From: Streptomyces sp. P9-A4 | Lineage (GTDB): Bacteria; Actinomycetota; Actinomycetes; Streptomycetales; Streptomycetaceae | Assembly (NCBI RefSeq): GCF_036634195.1 | Contig: NZ_JAZIFY010000001.1 | Coordinates: forward strand, 3,792,501 to 3,856,500 | Reading direction: 5' to 3' | DNA length: 64,000 nt | Shown: positions 19,702-27,383 of the stretch, piece after piece | Position numbering within the stretch: the first letter of the stretch is position 1 | How the letters are laid out: every line of letters starts with the position of its first letter | Translations under genes and position numbers: made by a program | The notes under the pieces: model-generated | The model's input: only the letters and a program-made list of their open reading frames with translations | Told to the model about the DNA's origin: nothing | Database searches by the model: none

Positions 19702-20382
19702 TCAGTACGCGACCTCCATGACGGCCCGATGGGTGCGGGGGTCGTCGACCCGGGTCAGGAGGCAGTGCGCGAGATCGGCGCGGGAGAGGGACTTCGGGCG
19801 GTCCAGGTGGCCGTTCTCGGCGGTCCGGTAGCGGCCGGTCAGCGGGCCGTCGGTGAGCATCGGCGGCCGTACCACCGTCCAGGCCGTGTCCCCTGTCGCC
19901 GCCGAGGTCATGAAGGTCTCCATCCGGGCCATGTCGGCGTAGCCGTGCCGGTAGAGGCGCTGGATCACGTACCGGGTGACCAGCCGTTGCGGCAGCGGCA
20001 CGTCGGGGGTGATCTCCAGGCCGGCGGAGGAGAGGCAGAGCAGCCGGTCCACGCCGGACGCGCGCATGGCTTCGACGATGTTCCGGGTGCCCCGCGAGTA
20101 GACGGTCGTCGGGTGCTTGCGGTCGGTGCTGCCGAGGCAGGAGAGGACGGCGTCGTGCCCGGCGACGGCCTGCCGCCAGGTCTCCGGTGCGAGCGCGTCC
20201 CCGCGCAGGACCGTCAGCCGGGACGCCGGGTCCGGGGCCGGGTCCGTCATCGGCGCTGGTACGGGCACCGGCACCCGGGCGGGGTCGCGGGCCACGGCGG
20301 TGACCTGGTGGCCCGCGGCGAGGGCCTGCGCGAGGAGCTGAGCGCCGGTGCCGCCGGTGACGCCGAAGAGCAGGAGCCTCAT
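19702..20382 (-). CDS. NAD(P)-binding atypical SDR (NmrA-like)
   Basis: This Rossmann-fold protein of 226 residues has the dinucleotide motif LLFGVTGGTGAQLL at its start. It continues as an atypical short-chain dehydrogenase of the kind annotated as NAD(P)-binding or NmrA-like (VLSCLGSTDRK, LLCLSSAGLE, TVVRPPMLTDGP). These act as oxidoreductases or redox sensors. It is the last gene of a three-gene operon. Its ATG overlaps the stop of the SGNH hydrolase by four bases, which implies translational coupling. Confidence 0.8.
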   Translation of the reverse strand: MRLLLFGVTGGTGAQLLAQALAAGHQVTAVARDPARVPVPVPAPMTDPAPDPASRLTVLRGDALAPETWRQAVAGHDAVLSCLGSTDRKHPTTVYSRGTRNIVEAMRASGVDRLLCLSSAGLEITPDVPLPQRLVTRYVIQRLYRHGYADMARMETFMTSAATGDTAWTVVRPPMLTDGPLTGRYRTAENGHLDRPKSLSRADLAHCLLTRVDDPRTHRAVMEVAY

Positions 20383-21275
20383 GACGCCGCCACCTCCGTC
20401 GCCTCGGCTGCCTTCGCCGCCGCCTTCGCCAGGGCCTCGACGAGCGCGACGGCGATGGCCCGCTGGCCTTCGGGGGTGAGGTGGATCCCGTCGTCGAGGT
20501 GCAGTCCCGCGGCGGCCGCCCGGGTGTCGACGGTGAGTTCGGGACGGCCGAGGAGGAAGTCGGCGACGCCGTCGACGTCCTCGGCGCTCCAGCCGATCCC
20601 GGCGCGGCGGAAGTGGGGGTAGGCGTCGGCCCGTTCCTGGTCGACGGAGCCGGGGGTGAGCCAGATCCAGCGGTCCGCCACCGGGGGAGCGGCGAGTTCG
20701 CGGAGGGCCAGGAGGTTGCGCTCGGTCTCGGGACCGCTGACCAGCCGGGTGCCGGGCCCGTCGGTGCCACGGCCGATCCGCTGGGTGTCGTTCGCGCCGA
20801 GCATGCAGAGGACCCAGTCGGGGCGCAGGTGGGGCAGCGGGGGGAGTTGGGCGAGGGCCTGGGTGGTGGTGAGCCCGGAGACCGCGAGGTCGACGAGTAC
20901 GACGCTGTCCGGGAGGAGGTGGCGCAGGATCGCGAACCAGGAGAGCCGGTCGGCGGTGGTGCTCTCGCCGAGCGCCACGATCCGCTGGCCGGGCCGGAAG
21001 GGCAGTGCGCCGACCCGGTCGGCGAAGGCGGGGTCCTTGAGGAGTTCGGCGGCGGTGTTCCGGGCCTGCTCGTCGAGGTCCCGCAGCAGGGCGCGGTATG
21101 TGTCGGGGTCGAGGCCGAAGAGGTCGGCGAGGCGGGCGTCGGAGAGTTCGCCCAGGTAGCGCAGGGACTTCTCGGGCTGCTGGAAGCGGAGGAGTTTGGC
21201 GATCAGGGCGGGGTCGGGGGCGCCGCTGGGCTTCGCGCTGTTGCGGGTCTCGTCGTGGGTGCGGCTCTCGGTCAT
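20379..21275 (-). CDS. SGNH/GDSL-type hydrolase
   Basis: This protein of 298 residues resembles SGNH esterases, with block I RIVALGESTTADRLSW, the glycine block AVSGLTTTQ, the Asn block MLGANDTQR and the catalytic Asp-His block DGIHLTPEGQR. Block I reads GES rather than the usual GDS; the catalytic serine itself is kept. An N-terminal helical extension of about 95 residues precedes the fold. No signal peptide is visible, so it acts in the cytoplasm. The start at 21275 has GGAG upstream, and it lies one base after the stop of the membrane-protein gene. Confidence 0.8.
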   Translation of the reverse strand: MTESRTHDETRNSAKPSGAPDPALIAKLLRFQQPEKSLRYLGELSDARLADLFGLDPDTYRALLRDLDEQARNTAAELLKDPAFADRVGALPFRPGQRIVALGESTTADRLSWFAILRHLLPDSVVLVDLAVSGLTTTQALAQLPPLPHLRPDWVLCMLGANDTQRIGRGTDGPGTRLVSGPETERNLLALRELAAPPVADRWIWLTPGSVDQERADAYPHFRRAGIGWSAEDVDGVADFLLGRPELTVDTRAAAAGLHLDDGIHLTPEGQRAIAVALVEALAKAAAKAAEATEVAAS

Positions 21276-21276
21276 G

Positions 21277-22071
21277 TCAGGACTCCTCACGGGTGCTGGT
21301 GCTGGTGGGGGTGCCGGTACTGGTGCGCGTACGGGTACGGGCGCCGGCGGTGGTCCGGGCGCGGTGCCGGGGCAGCAGGAAACCGGCGGCGATCAGCCAG
21401 CCGAGGCAGGTGAAGCGGGCCAGCGGCAGCAGCAGGGCGGCGCCGTCGAAGAGCAGGGTGAGGGTGGCCAGTTCCGCGACGGTCGCCAGCACCAGACCGG
21501 TCACCGCCAGGGCGCGGGGCAGCAGTCCGGCGAGGAGCCCGGGAACGGCGATTCCGGCCACGAGCAGGCCGAGCGTCACCACGTGCCCGGGGCCGCCGGT
21601 GGCGAAGGCCAGGTACTGGAGGGCCCGTACGAGCGGCGGGAGTTCGAGGACCTCCGTACGGGACAGGGTCCAGCTCACCAGCCCGCAGCAGGCCAGGAAT
21701 CCGGCGGCGAGGAGGCCGCCGGCCAGGGCGATCGTGGCGCCGGGGGCGCGGACGCCGAGCCGGTGCAGCCGGGCCGAGACGGTGGCGGCGTACACGGCCA
21801 GCGGGATCGAAGCGGCGAACTGGAGGGCGCCGGAGATCTGGACGGCGTCGGAGTGGGCGCGGAAGTAGGCCACGATCTCGCCGGTCTCCCCGAAGGGGGA
21901 GGGGAACGGGTCGCCTCCGGCGAGCACGGTGCTGAGGACGAGCCCGGCGAGGAACAGCGCGGTGAACACCACGGCGAGCACACCCGGCGGCGGCCCTCCC
22001 TGCGCTTCCCTGCGCTCTCGCTCCAAGGGGGCCTCGGTCGGCCGGGGGTCGGTCCAGCTCTCTGCAGACAC
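21277..22071 (-). CDS. DUF4386-like membrane protein
   Basis: A 264-residue protein with about six or seven hydrophobic segments between residues 30 and 230. It has a Pro/Glu-rich N-terminus and an Arg/Thr-rich C-terminal tail made of repeats such as RTRTRTSTGTPTSTST. The layout resembles DUF4386 proteins, but I am not certain of the family. It is the first gene of the operon with the SGNH hydrolase and the NAD(P)-binding protein. It is divergent from a MarR regulator across a 69-base region with two palindromes, so MarR control is likely. Confidence 0.65.
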   Translation of the reverse strand: MSAESWTDPRPTEAPLERERREAQGGPPPGVLAVVFTALFLAGLVLSTVLAGGDPFPSPFGETGEIVAYFRAHSDAVQISGALQFAASIPLAVYAATVSARLHRLGVRAPGATIALAGGLLAAGFLACCGLVSWTLSRTEVLELPPLVRALQYLAFATGGPGHVVTLGLLVAGIAVPGLLAGLLPRALAVTGLVLATVAELATLTLLFDGAALLLPLARFTCLGWLIAAGFLLPRHRARTTAGARTRTRTSTGTPTSTSTREES

Positions 22072-22100
22072 GGGTACGGTCCGTTCTCTGAGAAGAATAG

Positions 22101-22122
22101 TTCACAGTGAAGAATCATTCTT
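22101..22122. promoter_or_regulatory. Overlapping palindromes, likely MarR operator
   Basis: Two palindromes share two bases: TTCACAGTGAA (22101-22111) and AAGAATCATTCTT (22110-22122). They lie in the 69-base divergent promoter between the membrane-protein operon and the marR-type gene. This AT-rich stretch stands out from its GC-rich surroundings. MarR dimers bind such sites and usually repress both directions. Confidence 0.55.
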
Positions 22123-22140
22123 TTCGCGTACCCTAACTCC

Positions 22141-22677
22141 GTGAGCAGTGACCGGCAACCAGTGGAAGACCCGGACGACGCGGCGGCGCCCCCGCCCGCG
22201 CCTTCGCGCGGTGGCGCGTTTCTGCTCGCCCAGCTCGGGGCGCACGCGGCCGGCCGCTTCGGCGAACGCGTCGGCGCCCTCGGCCTCGCACCGCCGGACG
22301 TCGGTCTGCTGCGGATGATCGCCATGCAGCCCGGCCGGAGTCAGCGCTCCCTCGCCGCCGACCTCGGCGTCGTGCCGAGCCGTGTCGTCGCGCTGATCGA
22401 CAACCTGGAGCAGAAGGGTTTCGTCGAACGGCGGCGCAGCGTCGAGGACCGTCGTCACCACGAGCTGTACGTGTCCGAGGGGGGCCGCCGGGCCCTCGAA
22501 GGGGTACGGGAGGTGGCCGCCGCGCACGAGGACGAGCTGTTCGCTGCGCTGGACGAGGAGGACCGGGTACGGCTGACGGCGCTGCTCGGGCGGATAGCCG
22601 AGCAGCAGGGCCTCACGCCGGGAGTCCACCCCGGCTACCGGAACCTGCCGAAGCGCGCGGGTGGCCGGCCGAACTGA
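22141..22677 (+). CDS. MarR-family transcriptional regulator
   Basis: A 178-residue MarR-type winged-helix regulator with a disordered acidic, Pro/Ala-rich N-terminus (about 1-25). The DNA-binding domain lies at about 45-115: QRSLAADLGVVPSRVVALID as recognition region and RRSVEDRRHHELYVSEGG as the wing. The GTG start follows a short AT-rich promoter. It is divergent from the membrane protein-SGNH-NAD(P) operon, and the shared palindromes suggest that it represses that operon and itself until a small ligand binds. The ligand is unknown. Confidence 0.85.
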   Translation: MSSDRQPVEDPDDAAAPPPAPSRGGAFLLAQLGAHAAGRFGERVGALGLAPPDVGLLRMIAMQPGRSQRSLAADLGVVPSRVVALIDNLEQKGFVERRRSVEDRRHHELYVSEGGRRALEGVREVAAAHEDELFAALDEEDRVRLTALLGRIAEQQGLTPGVHPGYRNLPKRAGGRPN

Positions 22678-22780
22678 GCGGGAGGGGCGGCCCGTCCCGA
22701 CGTGGCCGTAAACGTCCGTTCGTTTTTCGTTCGACGGGGAAGATCCCTGGGAGCGGAAGGCGTCTCAGGGGGGCGGGGGC

Positions 22781-23260
22781 ATGGGCTCGGGCCGGAGAAG
22801 GGACGGGTGCGACTCCTGCGGGGTGCCGTACGGGACCTGGGTCGCGAGTCTCGGAATGGCGCTGTGCCCGGAGTGCGAGGGGACGGGCGCGAGCCCGCCC
22901 GCGCGGGACCCGGTGCTGGTGGGCGACGTGCTGGCGGGCCTGGTCGACGCCGTGGCGCACGGGCGACAGCCTCAGCCGTCCGTCGCGAACTGCCGTCGGT
23001 GCGGGGCGTCCGCCGCGTGGCACCGCACGGTGCGCGGGCGCTGGATCATGATCGAGCCGGGGGAGCTGGCGGCCGGTGTCGTCCCGGCGGGCAGCCGCTG
23101 GCGCGTCGCGGGTGACGGAACCGCCGTGAACCTCGGCTCCGCCGTGCCCTCCGACACCTGCCGGGTGAGCCACTTCGACGTCTGCCCGGCCGGCCCCGAG
23201 CCGGCCGGCTCCCCCGTCATGCAGGCGCTGTGGCGAGGCCACGCCCGACGGACCGCCTGA
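22781..23260 (+). CDS. DUF6083-like protein with two CxxC pairs
   Basis: A 159-residue soluble protein with zinc-ribbon-like cysteine pairs: CDSCG at about residue 10, CPECEG at about 29, and CRRCG at about 71. The rest (RGRWIMIEPGEL, AVPSDTCRVSHFDVCP) matches DUF6083 proteins that are common and often multi-copy in Streptomyces. Metal binding is likely; the function is unknown. The ATG is preceded by a GGGGGGCGGGGG purine run. Confidence 0.7.
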   Translation: MGSGRRRDGCDSCGVPYGTWVASLGMALCPECEGTGASPPARDPVLVGDVLAGLVDAVAHGRQPQPSVANCRRCGASAAWHRTVRGRWIMIEPGELAAGVVPAGSRWRVAGDGTAVNLGSAVPSDTCRVSHFDVCPAGPEPAGSPVMQALWRGHARRTA

Positions 23261-23300
23261 CCGGCGGTGGTCCCCCGTCTGACCGGGGCCGTGGCCCCAG

Positions 23301-23350
23301 CCGTGCCCAGCCGTGCCCGGCCTCTCCCGGCCGTGCCCGGCCTCGCTCCG
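23301..23350. repeat. 10-bp tandem repeats
   Basis: About five tandem 10-bp units, consensus CCGTGCCCGG with variants CCGTGCCCAG and CCTCTCCCGG, fill the space between two converging genes. This is probably a slippage-prone low-complexity spacer with no visible function. Confidence 0.6.
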
Positions 23351-23353
23351 TCG

Positions 23354-24247
23354 TCAGCCCAGCTGGGTGAGCGCCTCGGTGGCGATCCGCTCGAAGACGG
23401 CCTGGTCGGCGGCGAAGTCGGAGTCGGGGATCGGCCAGTGGATCACGATCTCGGTGAAGCCGATCTCGCGGTGGCGCCCGGCGAAGTCCACGAACGCGTC
23501 CACGGACTCCAGCGGCCGGCTCCGGTCCGGCGTGAAGCCGGTCAGCAGCACCTTGTCCAGCTCGGCGACCTCTCGGCCGGTCTCGGCGCAGGCCTTGCCG
23601 AGCTTCTCGACCTGGCCGCGCAGCGCCGCCACCGACTGCTCCGGAGTGCCCTCCTCGAAGATCTTCGGGTCACCGGTCGTCACCCACGCCTGCCCGTACC
23701 GCGCGGCCAGCTTCAGACCGCGCGGCCCCGTCGCCGCCACCGCGAACGGCAGCCGCGGGCGCTGGACGCAGCCGGGGATGTTCCGCGCCTCGTCGGCCGA
23801 GTAGAACGTGCCGGTCTCCGTCACCGCGTCCTCGGTGAGCAGCTGGTCGAGCAGCGCCACGAACTCGCCGAAACGGTCCGCCCGCTCCTTCGGCGTCCAC
23901 GGCTCCTGGCCCAGCGCGGTCGCGTCGAAGCCATTGCCGCCCGCGCCGATGCCGAGCGTGATCCGCCCGTCGGAGATGTCGTCGAGCGTCATCAGTTCTT
24001 TGGCGAGCGTCACCGGATGCCGGAAGTTCGGCGAGGTCACGAGCGTGCCGAGCCGCATCCGCTCGGTGGCCGTAGCCGCCGCGGTGAGCGTGGGCAGCGC
24101 GCCGAACCACGGGCCGTCCCGGAAGGTCCGCCAGGACAGGTGGTCATAGGTGTACGCGGCATGGAACCCGAGGTCCTCGGCCCGCCGCCAGGTCTTCTGC
24201 CCCTCGCTCCATCGGTGGATGGGGAGGATCACCGTACTCAGACGCAT
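23354..24247 (-). CDS. LLM-class (F420-dependent type) oxidoreductase
   Basis: This 297-residue TIM-barrel enzyme of the luciferase-like monooxygenase family begins MRLSTVILPIHRWSEG and carries the typical AEDLGFHAAYTYDHLSWR, ERMRLGTLVTSPNFRHP and LGIGAGGNGFDA segments. In Streptomyces most such proteins use coenzyme F420 or FMN; the substrate is unknown. An in-frame ATG four codons upstream (24259) is possible. Its first codons are repeated 2.46 kb away (26664-26713), on the other side of an accessory block. This suggests that the gene's 5' end was a junction in a past insertion or duplication. Confidence 0.83.
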   Translation of the reverse strand: MRLSTVILPIHRWSEGQKTWRRAEDLGFHAAYTYDHLSWRTFRDGPWFGALPTLTAAATATERMRLGTLVTSPNFRHPVTLAKELMTLDDISDGRITLGIGAGGNGFDATALGQEPWTPKERADRFGEFVALLDQLLTEDAVTETGTFYSADEARNIPGCVQRPRLPFAVAATGPRGLKLAARYGQAWVTTGDPKIFEEGTPEQSVAALRGQVEKLGKACAETGREVAELDKVLLTGFTPDRSRPLESVDAFVDFAGRHREIGFTEIVIHWPIPDSDFAADQAVFERIATEALTQLG

Positions 24248-24250
24248 GAT
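24201..24250. repeat. Direct repeat, copy 1 (5' end of the LLM oxidoreductase gene)
   Basis: This 50-bp stretch covers the start codon and first 15 or so codons of the oxidoreductase. It matches 26664-26713 at 46 of 50 positions in the same orientation; beyond it the similarity fades. It forms the left boundary of the block carrying two unknown genes and a toxin-antitoxin pair. Confidence 0.85.
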
Positions 24251-24347
24251 GCAGACCATACGCCGGGTTCTGCTCCGATGGCTGTGCCGGCGGAGCGGAT
24301 GAAGGAAACCGCACCGGCGCCGCTCTGACGGTCGCTACGGTGCCCTC

Positions 24348-24719
24348 ATGAGCACGTGGAGTGAGGCTGAACTCGCGGCCCTGGTCGATGAGGCGACGGT
24401 CGACGCGTACGGCGAGGAAGAGCAGCTGACCGGCCTGTTCACCATGCTTGAGGAGCACCTCGATGTGCCTTTCACGACCATGGTTCCCGGCGCCGAGGCA
24501 AGGATGCGGAGCATCGACCTCACGCCGGACGGCAGGATCGGCGCGTTGTGCTCTCACGGGCGCGTCCGACAGGCGGTCGGCATCCTGGAGCTGCCGTTGC
24601 CCAGCCCGGCTCCCGAGGGGGCGGAGCGGATCGAGGCGTACCGCCACTGGGCAGGTCGAGGCCGGACGCCTCGCCCCTCACGCGGAGGTGGCTCGCAGGA
24701 AAGGACTGAACGTGGCTGA
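24348..24719 (+). CDS. Small acidic protein of unknown function
   Basis: A 123-residue protein whose first 103 residues (MSTWSEAELAALVDEATVDA to EAYRHWAG) resemble a family of small acidic Streptomyces proteins often labelled calcium-binding. I know of no proven role. The last 20 residues are Arg/Gly-rich and unlike the rest, so they may be a recent extension into the next gene. It overlaps the next gene by eight bases in another frame, which suggests coupling. It lies just inside the left copy of the 50-bp direct repeat. Confidence 0.6.
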   Translation: MSTWSEAELAALVDEATVDAYGEEEQLTGLFTMLEEHLDVPFTTMVPGAEARMRSIDLTPDGRIGALCSHGRVRQAVGILELPLPSPAPEGAERIEAYRHWAGRGRTPRPSRGGGSQERTERG

Positions 24720-25920
24720 GGCCGTGCGGGGCGCGCATCAGGGCGCCGGCGAACCGCCGCTGAACGATCTCATCGCTCGCAGCGCCGAGTTGAAGAAGAA
24801 ACTGGTCGCCTTCGCTCAGAGCGCCCGCTTCGACCGGTGGTTGACGCCCCTTCTGCTGGAGGCCGCTGGGCCCGCACGGCAGCTGGACGAGGGCGAGGCG
24901 ATCCGGATCACCGACCACTTCATCCTGCGGTACCGCCTGCCGGACGGTTCGACCGTGGTGGACCGCTTCGTCGCCGGCCGGAAGGACTTGACCGCCGCCG
25001 AACGGGAGATGCTGCTCGGCTGGCGTGACCCGGTCGAGGGCGTCTTCGAGATCCAGCGTAAGGACGGGGATGCGGTCATCCTGCTCAACCTTGTCGACGA
25101 CCTGGAGTACCGCACGTACTCGAACGTCGGGCGGGCGGCGTTCCGCAGAGTGTCCGAGGGTGGATTCCTCCACACCTGCCTGGTGCCCGTTCAATCGGCC
25201 GGCGTGGCGTGGCTGGTGTCCGGGGCTATGGAGAGCTACCCCAGGTCAAGCGCCACCGAGATCGCCCAAGCCGCTCTGCGACTGGCCACGCACCACCCCG
25301 AACTGGTCTTCCGCAACGCCGAGAAGAGCGAGCAGGGGTGGCAGTGGATGCGGGAGGACCGGACCGCTTTCATGGACTTCTGCGGCGGCGACGAACTGGT
25401 CCTTCCGCCTGCCGAAGCCGAGGAACTCCTTGACGGGTACTACCGCCACCGCCATGAGGGCGCCGTCGCCGGACGGCCGGGCCACGCCCGGGGCAGACGT
25501 CCTCCCGGCCTGGACCTGCCGTTCTTCGAGCTTCCGCGAGAGCTCGCGGACTCCGACACGGTCGGTGTCATCTACGACCAGGTCGACGGGCTCAACTTCT
25601 ACGCCGACTACGGGATGCTGCGGGACCTCTTCGCGGACCCCGCCCTCACGGGGCGCAGACAGCACCAGGACCTGCTGCGCACGTACCTGCGCGAGGAGTC
25701 GATCACGCCACTGCCGATCCGCCGACTGGCCGCCGCTCATCCGGAGACAGCGGACGACGTGTTCCGGAAGCTGCTGAGGAAGCCTGGATTCACCTGGAGC
25801 GAGCACGGCGATGCGCTGCTGCGCCGGCGCAAGCCCTGGTATTACGAGAGCGACCCGCGCCCCGGGGTGTCCGTGATCGGCGACCGTCTGAGCGAGCTGC
25901 TCGGTGCGGGGCGGCGCTGA
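24712..25920 (+). CDS. Hypothetical protein, no recognised domain
   Basis: A soluble protein of about 402 residues with no signal peptide or membrane segment. It is rich in charged residues and has a mixed alpha/beta pattern (RITDHFILRYRLPDG, GVFEIQRKDGDAVILLNLVD, VGVIYDQVDGLNFYADYG). I do not recognise the family and assign no function. The GTG at 24712 has AAGGA six bases upstream. The frame stays open 88 codons further upstream, but there it is a shadow of the preceding gene. It sits between the small acidic protein and a VapBC-type pair inside the repeat-flanked block. Confidence 0.65.
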   Translation: MAEAVRGAHQGAGEPPLNDLIARSAELKKKLVAFAQSARFDRWLTPLLLEAAGPARQLDEGEAIRITDHFILRYRLPDGSTVVDRFVAGRKDLTAAEREMLLGWRDPVEGVFEIQRKDGDAVILLNLVDDLEYRTYSNVGRAAFRRVSEGGFLHTCLVPVQSAGVAWLVSGAMESYPRSSATEIAQAALRLATHHPELVFRNAEKSEQGWQWMREDRTAFMDFCGGDELVLPPAEAEELLDGYYRHRHEGAVAGRPGHARGRRPPGLDLPFFELPRELADSDTVGVIYDQVDGLNFYADYGMLRDLFADPALTGRRQHQDLLRTYLREESITPLPIRRLAAAHPETADDVFRKLLRKPGFTWSEHGDALLRRRKPWYYESDPRPGVSVIGDRLSELLGAGRR

Positions 25921-25975
25921 GCTCGTACGTGGAGAAGCTCGACCGATGGCGCGCATACCGCAGTATGCTGGATCC

Positions 25976-26224
25976 ATGGCTGATACGACCCGCATCACGG
26001 TCACTCTGCCCACCGAGCAGGTGGCGGAGCTGAAGAGGCTCACGGACAACGTCTCCGGCTACGTCGCGGAGGCCGTTGCCCGCCAGATCAGGCACCACCT
26101 GCTCGGTGAGGAGCTGCGCCGCTACGAGGAGGAACACGGCGCGTTCACCGACAAGGAGTTGGCCGCGGCCCAGGCCAGAATCTTCGGCACGGCCGAGCAC
26201 GAGGAGTCGGCGAGCGCCGCGTGA
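25976..26224 (+). CDS. Ribbon-helix-helix antitoxin (VapB-like)
   Basis: An 82-residue protein with an N-terminal ribbon-helix-helix: the strand RITVTLPTEQVAELKRLT is followed by two helices to about residue 42. An acidic C-terminal tail would wrap the toxin. Its stop overlaps the start of a PIN-domain gene by four bases, the standard antitoxin-toxin arrangement. It should neutralise the toxin and repress the pair's promoter. TATGCT just ahead of the ATG may be the -10 element. Confidence 0.82.
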   Translation: MADTTRITVTLPTEQVAELKRLTDNVSGYVAEAVARQIRHHLLGEELRRYEEEHGAFTDKELAAAQARIFGTAEHEESASAA

Positions 26225-26622
26225 ACAATCGCCTTGAGGCCGTCGTACTGGACTCCCAAGGGCTGTCCGCCTGGATCTCGCAGGACCGGGCCGTGCTCGC
26301 GATGATCAGATCCTTCCATTCGATGGCGGCCGATCTCGTGGTCTGCGCCAACACCATCGTGGAGGTCATGCACGCCCGGGTGAACACACCTCGACTGAAC
26401 TGGGTCCTCTCCCAGGTCAAGGTGGAAGCGGTGACCGAGCAGACGGCCAGAGCCGCCGCCGGGCTGCTGAGAGAAGCCGCCCTGCACGGCCACAAGTACG
26501 CGATCGATGCCACCGTCGCCGAGCTGGCGCTCCGCCAGCCGGGCCCGGTGGCCATGCTCACGTCCGACGTCGACGACATGGCCAAGCTGTGCGGGAACCG
26601 AGTCCGACTCATCGCGATCTGA
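26221..26622 (+). CDS. PIN-domain ribonuclease toxin (VapC-like)
   Basis: A 133-residue PIN-domain protein with the acidic metal-binding set at Asp11 (VVLDSQGL), Glu48 (TIVEVMHA), Asp96 (YAIDATVAELAL) and Asp116 (LTSDVDDM). VapC-type toxins cleave tRNA or rRNA and arrest growth when free of antitoxin. The GTG start overlaps the antitoxin stop. The full catalytic set suggests that it is active. Its downstream edge is the right copy of the 50-bp direct repeat. Confidence 0.82.
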   Translation: MNNRLEAVVLDSQGLSAWISQDRAVLAMIRSFHSMAADLVVCANTIVEVMHARVNTPRLNWVLSQVKVEAVTEQTARAAAGLLREAALHGHKYAIDATVAELALRQPGPVAMLTSDVDDMAKLCGNRVRLIAI

Positions 26623-26663
26623 TCCGCTTCGGGCGGGACCAAGGCGCCCCTGACGTACGTTTT

Positions 26664-26713
26664 CCCTCGCTCCATCGGTGGATGGGGAGGCTCACCGTAC
26701 TCAAGCGCATGAC
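26664..26713. repeat. Direct repeat, copy 2 (displaced oxidoreductase start)
   Basis: This copy matches 24201-24250 at 46 of 50 bases. On the minus strand it still reads as the first 16 codons of the LLM oxidoreductase (MRLSTVSLPIHRWSEG), with Ile changed to Ser at codon 7, and then runs into unrelated sequence. It is therefore a fragment of a gene start with no gene behind it. Confidence 0.85.
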
Positions 26714-26825
26714 GCCACCCTACGCGCGCGCGTGGAACGGGATCCGGACCTTCGAATACCGAGGCGGGGCACACCCCGTGGGGGGAAACTGTGCTCACTG
26801 CACGGGACTGAGGGGAGCGGGATCG

Positions 26826-27365
26826 ATGAACGAGACCGACGGTACGGGCGAGGCCGACGGTACGGGCGGTACGGGCGGTACGGGCGGGACCGGCGCTACG
26901 GGCGACGCCCCCGCAGCCCCCGGCCCCCGTTCCCTTGCCGCGCGCCGGCGCGACACCGCGCACCGGCTGGACCACGATGTCGACGTCTGGGTCGCCACCG
27001 CATCGGCGGACGGCGTGCCATACCTGGTGCCGCTGTCCTTCGACTGGGACGGGGCCGCTCTTCTGGTGGCCACCCCGGCGGACAGCCCGACCGGCCGGAA
27101 CCTGGCGGCCACCGGGACCGCTCGGCTCGGGCTCGGAGCCACCCGTGATGTGACCATGATCGAGGGCGATGTCGAGGTGCTGGAGATGGACGCGCTGCCG
27201 GAGGAGCGGAGGGACCGCTTCGCCGCGCGCACCGGCTTCGACCCGTTTGCGCTGACCACGGCGTACCGCTGGTTCCGCATCACCCCGCGCCGCGTCCAGG
27301 CCTGGCGCGAGGCGGACGAACTGCGCGGCCGTGAACTGATGCGGGACGGCGACTGGCTGGCCTGA
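26826..27365 (+). CDS. Pyridoxamine-phosphate-oxidase-fold flavin/F420-binding protein
   Basis: A 179-residue protein with a disordered N-terminus (about 1-35) made of Gly-Thr repeats, encoded by a GGTACGGGC-type tandem repeat. A split-barrel PNPOx-like domain follows (VWVATASADGVPYLVPLSFDW, LLVATPADSPTGRNL). Members bind FMN or F420 and reduce small molecules. It starts with ATG behind GAGGGGAGCGGG. It is the first intact gene right of the direct-repeat-flanked block and may once have been divergent from the oxidoreductase gene. Confidence 0.78.
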   Translation: MNETDGTGEADGTGGTGGTGGTGATGDAPAAPGPRSLAARRRDTAHRLDHDVDVWVATASADGVPYLVPLSFDWDGAALLVATPADSPTGRNLAATGTARLGLGATRDVTMIEGDVEVLEMDALPEERRDRFAARTGFDPFALTTAYRWFRITPRRVQAWREADELRGRELMRDGDWLA

Positions 27366-27383
27366 CCCGCCGCACCGCCGCGG

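Noticed and set aside
24712..24719. Frameshift joining the small acidic protein gene with the 402-residue gene
   Set aside because: The downstream gene has its own GTG and AAGGA site, and the two products look unrelated, so an overlap of two genes explains the data better.
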